64,000 nucleotides of DNA from Blastocystis hominis (GCF_000151665.1 NW_013171827.1:703066-767065), one strand, 5' to 3'. Numbered from the stretch's first letter, positions 12,601 through 23,127 are shown. Notes: generated by a model from the letters alone, not told the origin. Made by a program: numbers and translations.

Positions 12601-14403
12601 TTATTTTCCATAAAACGGGTGAAATAATATTGCACAGTTTGATCTTTCAGGAACGGATATTTCTCTGTTCGATTGTCTTCAACCGATATCATCTGTACGT
12701 ACTTATCTTGTTCAATATCGATCCGTAATGGGCCTACACGCTTCAATTCTTAATTACAAACGTACAGATAAAACGATCATTATCGTTCACTTCCAGAGAT
12801 AACATAGTTTCTTCCATTCCGAGAATATCCCTAGAATTCTCTCTGCATAAGCAGTAATCCTCTGGATAAGGCATCTTCAACCTTTCCTGCAGTATGGATT
12901 TGATTTTCATACCGGACGTTACAAAAATAATTATATCATTAACATAGATTTTGCATTCTGGAGCCTTATTATAATCTATTAATAAGTATGAATTTAGTAT
13001 GTATTCCTACAATTCAGACTTAGATCACCACGTATTTGGTAATCATCATCCAACGGTAAGGAAGAATGAGATAGGGTGAAATAGCCCTCTTCTTCAATCG
13101 TGCCCAGCCAACTACGGCGAAGATCTCTTATTGTCTTGCCCTGAGCAACTTGAATCTCATCCCATCGCGTTGACACATCAATATCATCAACTGAAATTCT
13201 CACTTTACACTTTCTTTGACTCGGCCTCGGAATTCTATTTTGTGGGATATGTTGCTGTTGTCGAATTGAAGGAGGTGGTCGGAGTGGTAGGGATGAATTG
13301 ACAGTAGCCATCATGCGGCCATCGGATATAGGTTGCAGCAATCTTTCGGTAGTGTCAATCGTATCCTGCATTGCTGAACTAAATATAACGTGAAATACTT
13401 AATTATTACCTTTTCGATCCCATTAATTCACTTGTTTCACCACCACCAACAACAACAACTACAGATCACAGATACACGTCAACACTACGTTGGAGAGGAC
13501 TGGAATCTGTACAATCGATTTCCGACATGAGCATTCCTTCATCGAGAGGTTGACTTGAGTCCTTTCTTTGATAGATAACGAAATTGGAAGAAGGCTCCTG
13601 TTTTCTCATTTTCTACATCTCAATCCTGGAATACAACAGCACATTGAGAAAATCTCCCACTGTCTTGAACTTGCGCTTTAAGTCAACATTCATCTTCCCT
13701 TTGAAGTTTACAAAAAGAGGCTGAGCCAGCTCCAAGTTCAGGTTTCCTCGCTTGATCAAATCTTGGAGTTGCTTCCCATCATCCAACAATTGCATACCCT
13801 TGGTTGTTACGTTAAACAATCTATAGGAGTTGACATCATTCTTGGAGCTGTTGCCACGAATATACTGCCGATAGAAAAGATATCTCAGATCCCCGATGGT
13901 CATTAGATTACTCGCAAAAATACTATTTTTTCCGATATTGTACTTTACAGAAACAATAATGTCGAGGCAATATATAAATATGGGACGAGAAGAGCCCGAA
14001 AACGGAACATAGTCACTCTCCAAGAGAATGACGTCGTCTACTTTCATACAATACTTTCGTTTTGTGTCCATTTTATTGCTGGAGATAAAATAATCCAAAA
14101 ACTGCTGAACAGTCACATTTGTCCAATACGCAAATTGTAGATTTGAATTATTGTAAACAACATCGAACTTAAACAGAGTAATAGGCGTTATTATACTCTG
14201 CGATGAGCATTGCCGATTGATAGGAATGGTAACATCGAGAGGTTGTGAATCAGCATAGAATGATACATTTTCAATTTCTGTATGCAGATATGCCTAGAAT
14301 TGAGATTTCAAGTGATCTTTACAATGAGTGTACTTGCATTGGCAATAATTGATTTATTACTGTCTATATCGATGTCTATATGTTTCCCTAGCCAGAATTT
14401 CAT
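636..14403 (-). CDS. Giant Ubl-repeat / AAA+ / VWA protein
   Basis: One gene of about 4,480 codons is proposed from stretches that otherwise look like six ORFs. Start ATG at 14403 (MKFWLGKHIDIDID). Ten introns restore one frame: 14294-14322, 13613-13642, 13459-13488, 13379-13409, 12976-13010, 12734-12765, 12312-12349, 12090-12125, 11968-11996 and 5020-5051 (29-38 nt). The first ~700 residues are a run of about seven similar ~80-residue units resembling ubiquitin-like folds. AAA+ modules follow: a perfect Walker A GKSGSGKST (about 11219-11250) and later degenerate P-loops (GPKSSEK, GGRFSGRT). After a Ser/Pro-rich region, the C-terminus carries two VWA-like domains (IIVDANCSMN; VFTNGVTADRV). 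The order AAA ring, then VWA, recalls midasin and related giant ATPases. A 150-N gap (4843-4992) interrupts it, so continuity there is inferred. Function unknown. Confidence 0.7.
3851..3964 (-). repeat. 57-nt coding tandem repeat, two copies
   Basis: Two nearly identical 57-nt copies (3851-3907 and 3908-3964) encode a Ser/Gly/Thr/Pro-rich 19-residue unit in the linker before the VWA part of the giant protein. Further Ser/Pro tracts follow to about 4200. Unit length is a multiple of three, so copy number can change without a frameshift. Confidence 0.85.
4843..4992. other. Assembly gap (150 N)
   Basis: A run of 150 Ns inside the proposed giant gene. The reading frames on its two sides are both open towards the gap once the 5020-5051 intron is removed. 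Confidence 0.99.
10728..10799 (-). repeat. 18-nt coding minisatellite, four copies
   Basis: Four exact copies of an 18-nt unit, followed by the start of a fifth, encode (RDCNTP)n within the first AAA+ region of the giant protein. The copies are identical at DNA level, so the array is recent and likely to vary in length between strains. Confidence 0.95.
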
Positions 14404-14447
14404 GGACAAATATATATATATGTGCAAAAAAAGCAAATTCAGTTTAA

Positions 14448-14455
14448 AACAAACA
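14448..14455 (-). terminator. TGTTTGTT 3'-end motif of SEC22
   Basis: Exact motif on the minus strand. Cleavage 4 nt upstream would fall at 14460, only two bases after the TAA (14462-14464), and 57 nt before the next gene's ATG at 14403. Confidence 0.75.
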
Positions 14456-14461
14456 CACTAT

Positions 14462-15351
14462 TTATCGAAAACGGAAGTAAACTACTATCAGTACAAATCC
14501 CACAATGAAAGCAAGCGGCGCATACTTTCGGAGCATCGTCTACGCTCTGATTCGCTCATTTCTTCCATACCATGTAATTCAGCTTCTTCGCTCCCCACTT
14601 GTATTTCTTCGAATCATCCATCAGCTGCTCGCTCGTCGCCGTCACATCTTTGTCTCACTGCACTTCCACTCAGTTACGATCAAGCTTTTCCACGCGATGC
14701 ACCACTTCATCGATGTTCTTTCGCATAATGTTCTGGATGTCGATTAGGTTTTCGCTCAGCTGCGCATAGCTGTCCAGACTGCTCGACGGCTGGTCGTACA
14801 GACGGCGTTTTGCCTGGATTTCCTTGTCTGCCGTTCACAACACAACGCAAAAACTACCAAAACGGGCAAATGCGTAGGGACGAGCGGTAGTTGCGAGAAT
14901 TGTCTTCCATCTACAGAGTAAGCACGATGCACAGCTCGAACTCGGTGCTGTTTTCAGTCTGCACATAGTTCAGGAAGGATGTTTTCACATCTTCCAAAAA
15001 CGCAAAGATCGCACGCTTCTGCATGTTCTTCTCCGTCAAGGTCAAGAAACACAGGTTTTCATAGATCAAATAGCTGGAAGGGGAGCGAAGGGAACCAACG
15101 ATACCTGAAGCATAAGTCGCCGGATGTCACTTGCATTTGTGTCGCACTACTGCTAGAAAGGGATTTCAGCAGTTTTTTCGACTAGGGTCAAGCGAATTGA
15201 AGGAATGCTACTTCATCCTTAAAGGAATCGATATCACGTCCTGCCTCCACAGTTGAGAGCATGGATGTCACCTAGGTCTAATTCCAGTCCCTGTAGAAGG
15301 TACAAAGATAAGTCCATCTGTCACTCTACCTACTGAAGTGAGAAAAAACAT
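14462..15351 (-). CDS. SEC22: SEC22-type longin R-SNARE
   Basis: Membrane-anchored R-SNARE for ER-Golgi vesicle fusion. The 15351 ATG gives a longin domain (MFFLTSVGRVTDGLIF, GRDIDSFKDESKKLL, LTEKNMQKRAIFAFLEDV), then the hallmark TTARPYAFARFDKEIQ, a SNARE helix (NIMRKNIDEVVHRVEKLD) and a C-terminal membrane helix (YAPLAFIVGFVLIVVYF) just before the TAA. Seven introns of about 30 nt were placed by frame: for example GTTCGA...TGTAG of 31 nt before the TARPY exon, and GTATGG...CGTAG of 31 nt before the anchor. The domain order and anchor are those of SEC22 rather than YKT6, which lacks a membrane helix. The gene is packed tightly against the giant gene downstream. Identity is confident. Confidence 0.93.
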
Positions 15352-15578
15352 AAAAATAGTAGTATAAAAAACAAATAAGGGTGAAATAATCCTTCGATAA
15401 TCAAGAAGGCAGCTTTTCATTTTTCGATTTTTCGATGTTTCAGTACGGAATCGACTATTTGCAGTGTATTACAGATGTGTAAACTCCATTCAATTTAAAA
15501 TGAAACTGAATCAGACAATAAATATGAATTGCAGGAGGATTTTGGCATTATATGAAAATAAAAGTATTAATAATAAAT

Positions 15579-15648
15579 GCAATAGCCGGGAATCGAACCC
15601 GGGCCTGATCCGTGGCAGGGACCTATCTTACCACTTGACTACTATTGC
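15579..15648 (-). tRNA. tRNA-Gly (GCC)
   Basis: On the minus strand the 7-bp acceptor stem GCAATAG/CTATTGC closes a cloverleaf with anticodon loop CTGCCAC (anticodon GCC) and a T arm containing GGTTCGATTCC. No intron and no encoded CCA. Confidence 0.93.
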
Positions 15649-16075
15649 TCCATTTCTCAGCTCCCGAACACACATTATATACCTTACGACTCAAATAGTA
15701 CAGTAGTTTAAACACATTAATTATGAAACAGAAAAAATCTATTTATGTTAATGTGATATCTCTCATTGTCATTCTCTGTTTGGGATAGTAAGAATTGAGA
15801 TCCGAGTGATATTGTAGCTTATATTATCGCACTTTGTACCATAGCCATCATGTAAACGTTTCCTTTTGATTGAAATGTGATTCTAGGTTCCTTTATCAAA
15901 GTCCTCATTCTATCACTCACAACGCAATTCACTCCCTTCTATAAACCATTTACGGGTGGAAAGAAATCCAAAATCACTCCAACTCGATAATGTGAACTAT
16001 GAACAACGACAAGTCGATATTCTGATGAGGCAATACAATTTTATGTACAAGGAGAAATGAACAATATTTAGTTTT
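15649..16075. other. Intergenic region
   Basis: About 430 bases between tRNA-Gly and the sedlin-like gene. No gene could be supported on either strand. Confidence 0.5.
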
Positions 16076-16672
16076 ATGAGTCTGACCTATTTTCCTTGTT
16101 TGTCAATAATCTCGAATGTATATCTATTTCCTATTCGTTTATGATGATAGAATCGGGTTATCTTTAGTCTTTGCGAAATTCGCTCTTTGCAGGATTATTA
16201 CGAATATCAAATAGCAAATTTTATTAATAAGGGATTTCACATTGGTTCACGCCACGCAGATGAAGGGGATGGGAATAGCAAGCCTTCTGAGCAGAATTCG
16301 AGTGAAATTGGTGTTCTTATAAAGGTTGCTGATTATCAGGTGTATCATCTGTGAGTTTGTCATTTTTCTTGTTGATTCTAGCTATCTTTATCGTATTAGC
16401 AAGGAAATCTGTCTATTTCTTCTTGTATCGATCACTGTGGGTGATAATACCCTTATTGAAGTTTTTCATCTGATTCCTTGGTTTTCTCTTAGATTATGCA
16501 GGATATCTATCAGACATACTTGCAATGCAGAAACAACCCACTTTCACTCACCAAACCCGACAGTCTTCTCCACTCAACCACGCTTTATTCAGCTGTACAT
16601 CTCCCCAAATATCGATCTCACTCACAGATATTTGATCTATTGTATGATGCAGAGAGAAAGATGACTTTTTAA
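16076..16672 (+). CDS. Sedlin/TRAPPC2L-like longin protein
   Basis: Probable small subunit of the TRAPP tethering complex. The ATG at 16076 starts MSLTYFPCLSIISNNRVIF, a longin-type first strand. After a 33-nt intron (ends GATGATAG before 16154) comes a helical stretch, then VADYQVYHLYLYRISK, a 31-nt intron, a hydrophobic strand with VGDNTLIE, a 32-nt intron, and IMQDIYQTYLQCRNNPLS to the TAA at 16670-16672. The order '.DY.VY.......F....D....I...F..I...Y....CNP' is that of TRAPPC2L and sedlin. TRAPP acts in ER-Golgi and Golgi traffic, which fits the neighbouring SEC22. The length (about 165 residues) is slightly longer than usual because of a polar insert before the VADYQ motif. Which sedlin paralogue this is cannot be told. 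Confidence 0.5.
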
Positions 16673-16694
16673 CTGTACTATTGGAATAATCTGT

Positions 16695-16702
16695 TGTTTG
16701 TT
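16695..16702 (+). terminator. TGTTTGTT 3'-end motif
   Basis: Exact motif 22 nt after the TAA of the sedlin-like gene. The BUD31 start codon follows only 43 nt later. Confidence 0.7.
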
Positions 16703-16745
16703 TGAATAGACATCCGTCCTGATGTTGTCAGAATAAAATCTCATC

Positions 16746-17606
16746 ATGCGACCTTGGGACAAAAAGAAGAAACCAGAAGTAGCTGCTGGTAATTTAAAGT
16801 TAAATATTAGGGTTGGGAGGTGATCGAGCCTACATTAAACGAACTTGATATGAAGATGAGAGAAGGTAATTTTGAGATTACGACTATTTTGACATGCAGC
16901 GGAAAGTCAACCTCATGATGGAAAACGGAAGCAGGAATCAATTTGGCCGATCCTTCAGATTCACCACCAGAAATCGTAGGAATTTCTTCATTCAGCATTC
17001 CTTCCTAGCCGATATATATGGGAAGCATATAAGGACAAGCAGATTTCCAGAGAACTATACGATTTTTGCATAAAGAATAAAATAGCGGACAAAGATTTAA
17101 TTGCCATGTGGAAAAAGGTATTGTTGTGTCGTTTCGCATCATCACTCTAGAAAGGGTATGAAAAACTATGCTGTATCGCGTGTGCGCAGAATGGCGAACA
17201 CAATTTCCGCTCTACTTGCATCTGTCGTGTACTCTCTCTGTTTTCTCCTTTTCCTAGGTTCCCAAGGCGAATTTGCCTCCTGGCAAAGTCGTCGAGTGCG
17301 TAACATGCGGCTGCCGTGGCTGTGCGAGTTGCGATGGAAGCAAGGCGGTGGAGATGAGTGTGGATGTTGATGTGTAGCCAAAGAAACGAGAGCATGAGGA
17401 GGAAGCGGACGAGACGAGAAAGCGAATCGAGGCATTGAGGAATATGCATATATCGGATGAGAGTGAAGAAGAGAAAGAACAGGAACAAGAAGAGAAAACG
17501 AACGAGCCCGAAGAGCATGAAGCTCTGGAGAAGGATGAGAATCAAATTGATGGTGATGAGAAGATAGGAGAAGGTTTTGAGAAATCCAATGAGGAGGAGG
17601 AGGATT
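16746..17606 (+). CDS. BUD31: BUD31/G10 spliceosomal protein with acidic tail; stop made by polyadenylation
   Basis: Core spliceosome component of the activated complex. The start gives [11 protein letters not shown]; after a 32-nt intron comes [20 protein letters not shown], then [47 protein letters not shown] and the Cys-rich end ([34 protein letters not shown]). At least six introns of 30-37 nt are needed; the last (GTGGAG...GTGTAG, 30 nt, ending 17377) removes an apparent TAG. Beyond the usual BUD31 end the frame continues into about 75 acidic residues ([11 protein letters not shown]...). No stop is encoded before the TGTTTGTG at 17611. Cleavage after 17606 would leave GAG-GAT-T, so that the tail completes TAA. 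The identity is certain; the stop mechanism is inferred from known Blastocystis behaviour. Confidence 0.95.
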
Positions 17607-17610
17607 CGAA

Positions 17611-17618
17611 TGTTTGTG
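17611..17618 (+). terminator. TGTTTGTG 3'-end motif of BUD31
   Basis: One-base variant of the motif. The 4-nt spacer is 17607-17610, which places cleavage after the T at 17606, the first base of an in-frame TCG codon. Confidence 0.7.
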
Positions 17619-17887
17619 AAAAACCCAATCTGACAGAACTGATTTTGATTTTCGAACCTTTTATATTTTTAGATTAGAGAATGTGGAGATAGGTGAATTT
17701 TGTAATTAGTAGATGTCAGTTCCGCGTAGTTCAGATTCGACCACTTCAGAGTTTCTGCCTCCTATTTTACCAACTTCAAAAGTTTGACTCACTGCTATTA
17801 CTGATGATTGTGTAGTTACTACAATCAAAACGAGAGGAGAACTTAAATAGCCGAATTCGCAGTGAAAAAGAAAGAAATGAACTTAAA

Positions 17888-18659
17888 ATGAAACAGTTTT
17901 CGTTTTATACATTGTCATTACATAATAGATCGATGCGTAAGAACTCCGCCATCAACATCCGCAACAACACATTACCCCCGGTCGTACGTTTCCCATTTAG
18001 CATATTAACGTTCAGAACAACGAATACGACACAGATATATTATACATGCGTCGTGACACAGATTACCCTCGAGGCGACTCCATTTCTTATGGTAAAACCG
18101 CTGCAGAAAGCGATCTTTCCACTCTCTCCCACTCTCCCTCCCATTCCTCCAAGCCTCAAGTGTATCAGCCGGAATACGTTTCTTCCTCTCGTCCAATCAG
18201 CTTTCACGAAGAGTTCTCCGATGAAACTGCCTGGGTTGAACATCCCCACCCCCTTAACCCATAGGTTCGGGTGTTCGGGTTTCCCGCGGGAGATACTTCG
18301 AGAGTGTTGGAGGAGTTTCAGCGTGGGAGTTTCATAGCAGAGAGTCGGTCCAGCACCTCGAATTCCCTGTTTCTCCGTTTCCACCGTCAGGAAGACGTGG
18401 AACGAGCATTGGCAAAAAACGGGACTTATTTGAACGGGAGTTTCATTGGTGTATGTCGTTGTGCAGCGGAGGAAGTGGGGATGGAGGGAAGAGCAGAACC
18501 GCGGGAATTGGCGAGTGAGTCGATGGATACGAGGTAGGAAAAAGGGCGGGAAAATGAAGCGAAGAAATTATTTGCTGAAGGAAAATGAGATTTATAAGAA
18601 GGCGCCAGTGAAGCGATTCTCTGTGTGCACGTGGATAGCGGAATGGTTGTTTGGATTGT
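17888..18659 (+). CDS. Nup35/Nup53 nucleoporin (MPPN domain); stop made by polyadenylation
   Basis: Nuclear pore scaffold protein of the Nup35/Nup53 family. The middle part is Ser/Pro-rich (about 18001-18210). A 30-nt intron (GTTGAA...CCATAG) joins ETAW to VRVFGFPAGDTSRVLEEF, the start of the RRM-like MPPN domain, which runs through LFLRFHRQEDVERALAKNGTYLNG. A 31-nt intron from 18535 then leads to the C-terminus, which ends TWIAEWLFGL, the amphipathic membrane-binding helix typical of these proteins. No stop is encoded before TGTTTGTT (18664-18671); cleavage after 18659 turns the TGG codon into T+AA. The first exon is uncertain: ATGs at 17888 and 17936 are candidates, and the intron ending at 18000 was not resolved. 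Confidence 0.85.
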
Positions 18660-18663
18660 GGAG

Positions 18664-18671
18664 TGTTTGTT
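18664..18671 (+). terminator. TGTTTGTT 3'-end motif of the Nup35 gene
   Basis: Exact motif. Spacer bases 18660-18663 place cleavage after T18659, the first base of an in-frame TGG codon. Confidence 0.8.
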
Positions 18672-19294
18672 GTTATGAACGTCTTTTTTTTTGAAGGAGG
18701 AGGAAAAAGGGGTTGTCTGATGATAAAGAATGGAATGGGAGAGGGCGGGCAATCATCATCATCGTAATAATAGAAATAGAAATAGAATAAGGATTGAGGA
18801 GAGAGTTCGAATGATTTGTACATTTAGAGATGGTATATGCAATGAGTTGAGTCGTGCTGTAATGAGAGAATGATTACTGGAACACTTGTCTTATACAACA
18901 AGTAACAAAGATATGAGAATAACAATTGAATCTTGGTAATGTGCAAGCAACAGGTTCATAGTATGATAGAAATCATCGAGATCAAGAAAAAAATGATTCA
19001 GAGTGTGTTAGTATGTTCTGTGTAAGTTGAGAGTTGTGAAAGAATAAAGTGAGGGGTATCATAGATATGTCAAATAATGTACTCTTTGGAGGTGTTCACT
19101 ATTCACGTATTGATAGTCTCATCATTCGAAATGATTCAACTAGACTATGTAATCACATCCATGTTTAAGCTATACCATCATAAAGGGAGATGTATATGAC
19201 ATAAAAAAGGAGGAATTTGATGATGGTTTATGAGGAATAGCTTAATGTAGGTTTTTCCCACAAAAACGTTTCCTTCCAGTTTTACCATTTTTCG
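18672..19294. other. Intergenic region
   Basis: About 620 bases upstream of the MORN/LRR gene. It is increasingly AT-rich. No gene or RNA could be supported. Confidence 0.5.
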
Positions 19295-21827
19295 ATGGAA
19301 AGCATTGCTGATTTTGTCAATTCTGCTATTAGTTACTATCATATTGATAGTTCCATGATTCAAAATGTGCAAATATACTTGGGTGAAGAAATGAAACCAA
19401 ATGGCTGGATTTCACTCATGTTGAGTAATAGAGATTGTGTAATGTTGCAATTCAATAATGGAGTATTCATGAATCAAGGATTTCTGGTCAATGAGCAGAA
19501 AGTGTTGAAAGTGATTGGAAATCATCAAATTGGTTCTGTTTCATATAATAATGGAGTAGTAGTAGAAGAAATCGTGGATTTGGATCATGGAAGTCGATTT
19601 GAAGGTTTGGTATTGACTAATAAAGAAAAAGAAGGTAAAATTGGAATTCCATTTGGATATGGTGAAATGTATGATGATGATGGATTCTTGTTGTACAAAG
19701 GCATAATGATCAATTGGAAACGATTTGGATATGGAACGAGTTATCATAATAATGGTTTGATTGAATATGAAGGATATTGGTGTGATGATAAGCGATTTGG
19801 AAGAGGAAAAGTGTATGATCGATATGGTAAATTAGTGAATGAATGTGAATGGTATAATGGAATTGAATGTGATACTGATTATGAAGGAGATGGAAGCAAA
19901 CCACTGAATATTGGAATGAAACATTTGAAACTAAATGACAATTGTATATTGGTTGATTGGGATGTTTCATTGTTGTATAATTTGGAATCAATCGAAATCG
20001 GCGATGAATGTTTTGGATCAGTGAAAACATTCCAAATCGATGGATTGAATCGATTGAAAACTATCAAAATCGGAAGCAATTCATTTACTCAGGAAAAGTA
20101 TAGGTATGGAAATGATAAATGGAAATCATTCCACATATTGAATTGTGAATCATTGGAATCCATTCAAATTGGTCAATTTAGTTTCAGTGATTTTGGAGGC
20201 GACTTTGAATTGAAGAATCTACCACAATTACAATCCATTCAAATTGGGACAATTGGAAGTCAATCATACAATTTCTTCAGTAGTTCATTTATGATTCGAG
20301 GTATTGAACTGATATTGAATATTTGGGTAATGCATAGATCTTCCAAATCTACAATTCATTACATTAGGCGATAGTTCTTTTTGTTATTCCTTAACAACAG
20401 TATTTGAGAGTATTGAATAAATTCGAATGAAATGATTGATGTAGATCTTCCATCATTACAATCCATTCAACTCGGTTGGTTTGCTATTAGTGGAAGAAGC
20501 GAAGATGAATCAAGTTCGTTGATAATGCGAAGTAATAATGAAATGATAAGTAATTTTTCTTTATAGATCTTCCCATTCTATCAGTTATTAATTCTAAAGG
20601 AGACAGTTTTGTGTATTTTTGTTCATTGACATTAGAAAGTAAGTAGAACTAATGAAAACCGATCGTATTTAGATATTCCAAATCTTATAAATGCCAAGTT
20701 ACCTTATGCATTTCAACTAACAAGAAATAAAGTAGTGAAGAGTATCCATTATATCCTATATTTATTCTAGATGTCCATATTGCAACTTTTTCAAATCTAT
20801 TTTGCCACATTTATTTTCAATCAATTGATTCATATGTTACATCCATTTCCTTACCCAATCAGACTTGTAATGATATTGATTATACAATACTTGATTTTTC
20901 TCGATTGACTTCTGTTGAGTCTATAGAAATAGGGAATTACTGCTTTGTATTTGTGAAGTCCTTTATAATCGACGGATTGAATCGATTGAAAACTATCAAA
21001 ATCGGAAACCATTCGTTTCTTCAGAAAAAGTATGATAATAATAAATCGAAATCATTCCACATATTGAATTGTGAATCATTGGAATCCATTCAAATTGGTG
21101 AATATAGTTTCAGTGATTTTGCTGGCGACTTTGAATTGAAGAATCTGCCAAAATTACAATCTATTCGTATAGGCACAACGGGAAGTGAATCATTCAATTT
21201 TTATTATAGTTCATTTGTGATTCGAGGTATTGAAATGATGTTATATACTACCATAATTAGGTCTTCCAAATCTACAATCCATTGCACTTGGCGATTTTAC
21301 ATTTTGTTATTGCTTATCAACAATAATTAAAAGTAATGAATGACTTTGGATATTATAATGGGCAATAGATCTTCCATCATTACAATCCATACAACTAGGT
21401 GAAAGTGCACTTGCAGGAATATATACCAAATTGTGTATATTGCAAATGCGAAGTACTATAGTAATGGTAGAATATAATCGATTGTAGATCTTCCAAATCT
21501 AACAACTATTATTAATTCCAAAGGAAATAGTTTCAAATGTCCTCGTTCAGTAACATTGGATAGTATTTTTACAATTGAGTACTGATTGTATTTAGATATT
21601 CCAAATCTTCGAGATGTTGATCTACCTAATTCATTTGATTCTGTTCAATCAAAAATTATTGAAAGTATTGATAAACTAATTGTTGTATTTCATTCATAGA
21701 TGTTTCTCCCATTCTTGCCGATCTTGTTAAATATTCTCAAAAGTATGTATCCGAATCGGAAGATATACCTGTACCTGCTCCTGCACCTGCACCTGCACCT
21801 GCACCTGCAACAGAAACAGAAACATGA
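19295..21827 (+). CDS. MORN-repeat + leucine-rich-repeat modular protein (copy A, two LRR units)
   Basis: Intact member of a local family. The N-terminal ~210 residues carry MORN-like repeats (FGYGEMYDDDGFLLYKG; YEGYWCDDKRFGRGKVYDRYG). LRRs of the type 'L.SIEIGDECF..V..F.IDGLNRL' follow. Each later LRR is on its own short exon, beginning DLPNLQSI.LG or DIPNL and separated by 29-37-nt introns, all in phase 1. At the 29-nt intron 20742-20770 a second LRR unit begins, with the same order of exons. The protein ends in a (PA)n tract and ETET, TGA at 21825-21827. No signal peptide or membrane helix is visible in the first exon. The repeats suggest binding to proteins or membranes. Function unknown. 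The exon chain is strongly supported by nucleotide similarity to the 57.8-kb copy. Confidence 0.8.
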
Positions 21828-21977
21828 CCATAAGATAGTGTAGTGTACATATCTCACGAGTACCACACTTTTCTACGATACAATCAAAATGAGCCAGATA
21901 TTACTCCAGCACTATTCACTCCATTCCATCCATTTCAATGATTGATCATCTTATGTTCAATGCTAACTTACTTATTT

Positions 21978-21985
21978 TGTTTGTT
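21978..21985 (+). terminator. TGTTTGTT motif, probably for copy A
   Basis: Exact motif 151 nt after the TGA of MORN/LRR copy A. This is farther than for other genes here, so a further unrecognised exon or a longer 3' UTR is possible. Confidence 0.4.
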
Positions 21986-22620
21986 TAAAATCGCTTACTT
22001 TCATTCGTTAGTCATTCCTATAGGATCTAATCACCAATCGACTCATTTCCATGGTCGCAACTCAGATTGGTTAAACAAGCACATTCCAATCCTTATTGTA
22101 ATCGATGTTTAGAATCAAAAAAGAATTGTGGAGTGATATTAAGGCTTTACTGATACGATCGCAATTGCATAATATTCAAAACAAATGTGTTCTACTTGCC
22201 AAATCACAAACTGGAAAAATAGAAAAATCAAATAGAAACAATCAAGTCCATCCACAAATAGTACTGGACAATCTCATTATTGTGGCAGATGTCTCTCCAT
22301 AATGGCCATATATTTGAATCCGTAAATATCATATCAGATACGAAGCATTACAAAATTCTGTGATGACATACCACAGTCATGTATGAATAGTATAATTTTG
22401 TGATATTGGAAGACAATATTTACACTGCTACATTCCTCTTTCTCTATCTGAAAAACAAAATGAATGGTTCTATGCAATGTGATTACCTAACTCATTCAGC
22501 AAGATGTCCTAAAATGATCACAAATATCGTATTTGAATCAAACACAGAAATCTACAAGGACTGAGATGAAAGCTCTCCAAGACTTGGCATTACGTACGAC
22601 TGCTATATATAAACTTAGCA
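21986..22620. other. Intergenic region
   Basis: AT-rich spacer between convergent genes. A 65-codon ORF at 22105-22302 shows no recognisable domain and is not called. Confidence 0.5.
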
Positions 22621-23114
22621 TCACATAGCACAAACCTGCTGCGGCAAGGAAGGCATACTTGGAGTCATAGACACAGGAAGATTAGAAGAATACATTACGG
22701 ACGAAGAATCGGGCTTTCGTTCCTCAGTTGCTCCATCTAGACTTCCCTAAAAAAACATCGGTATGAAGAAAAACAACATCTCGATAGCGGTTCAAGAATG
22801 AGCGTAGAGGTTCCGTATATCGTTCAAAACCAAGAGCAGTCATAGCGTATAGCAAATCGTCACCATTAATAGTCTTCCGTTTTTCGAGTTTACATTTATC
22901 GCTCGCCCTACACTTATTTCAAAACCTCGATAAAGTACTCGCTTGTAATAAAGGCAATAAACTCAGAAACGCACTCTTGCACGCATTCCTTCGCCTCCCT
23001 CGAAATCTTTGCCGACCCAGGAATAGACCGCTTCATTATTCGGCTAATATTCGCAATCGGCAAATATCGATCCTGTTCGTGTGGTTCCATCGTAAGCCAA
23101 TTCAAAACTGACAT
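22621..23114 (-). CDS. NF-YB (HAP3) CCAAT-binding histone-fold subunit
   Basis: DNA-binding transcription factor subunit that pairs with NF-YC and NF-YA on CCAAT boxes. The histone fold is unmistakable: [77 protein letters not shown]. Two 31-nt introns were removed: one between FITSE and ASDKC (GTACTT...GTGTAG) and one after LNRYRD. The tail is Ser/Pro/Met-rich and ends VCAM, TGA at 22621-22623. Start is taken at ATG 23114 ([14 protein letters not shown]); ATG 23090 is equally possible. The ATG further upstream at about 23147 lies inside the preceding gene and ahead of that gene's 3' motif, so it is unlikely. Confidence 0.95.
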
Positions 23115-23127
23115 TCCTCCTCTTTCC

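Noticed and set aside
22105-22302. Possible small gene of 65 codons
   Set aside because: No domain, no relative in the window and no 3' motif nearby.
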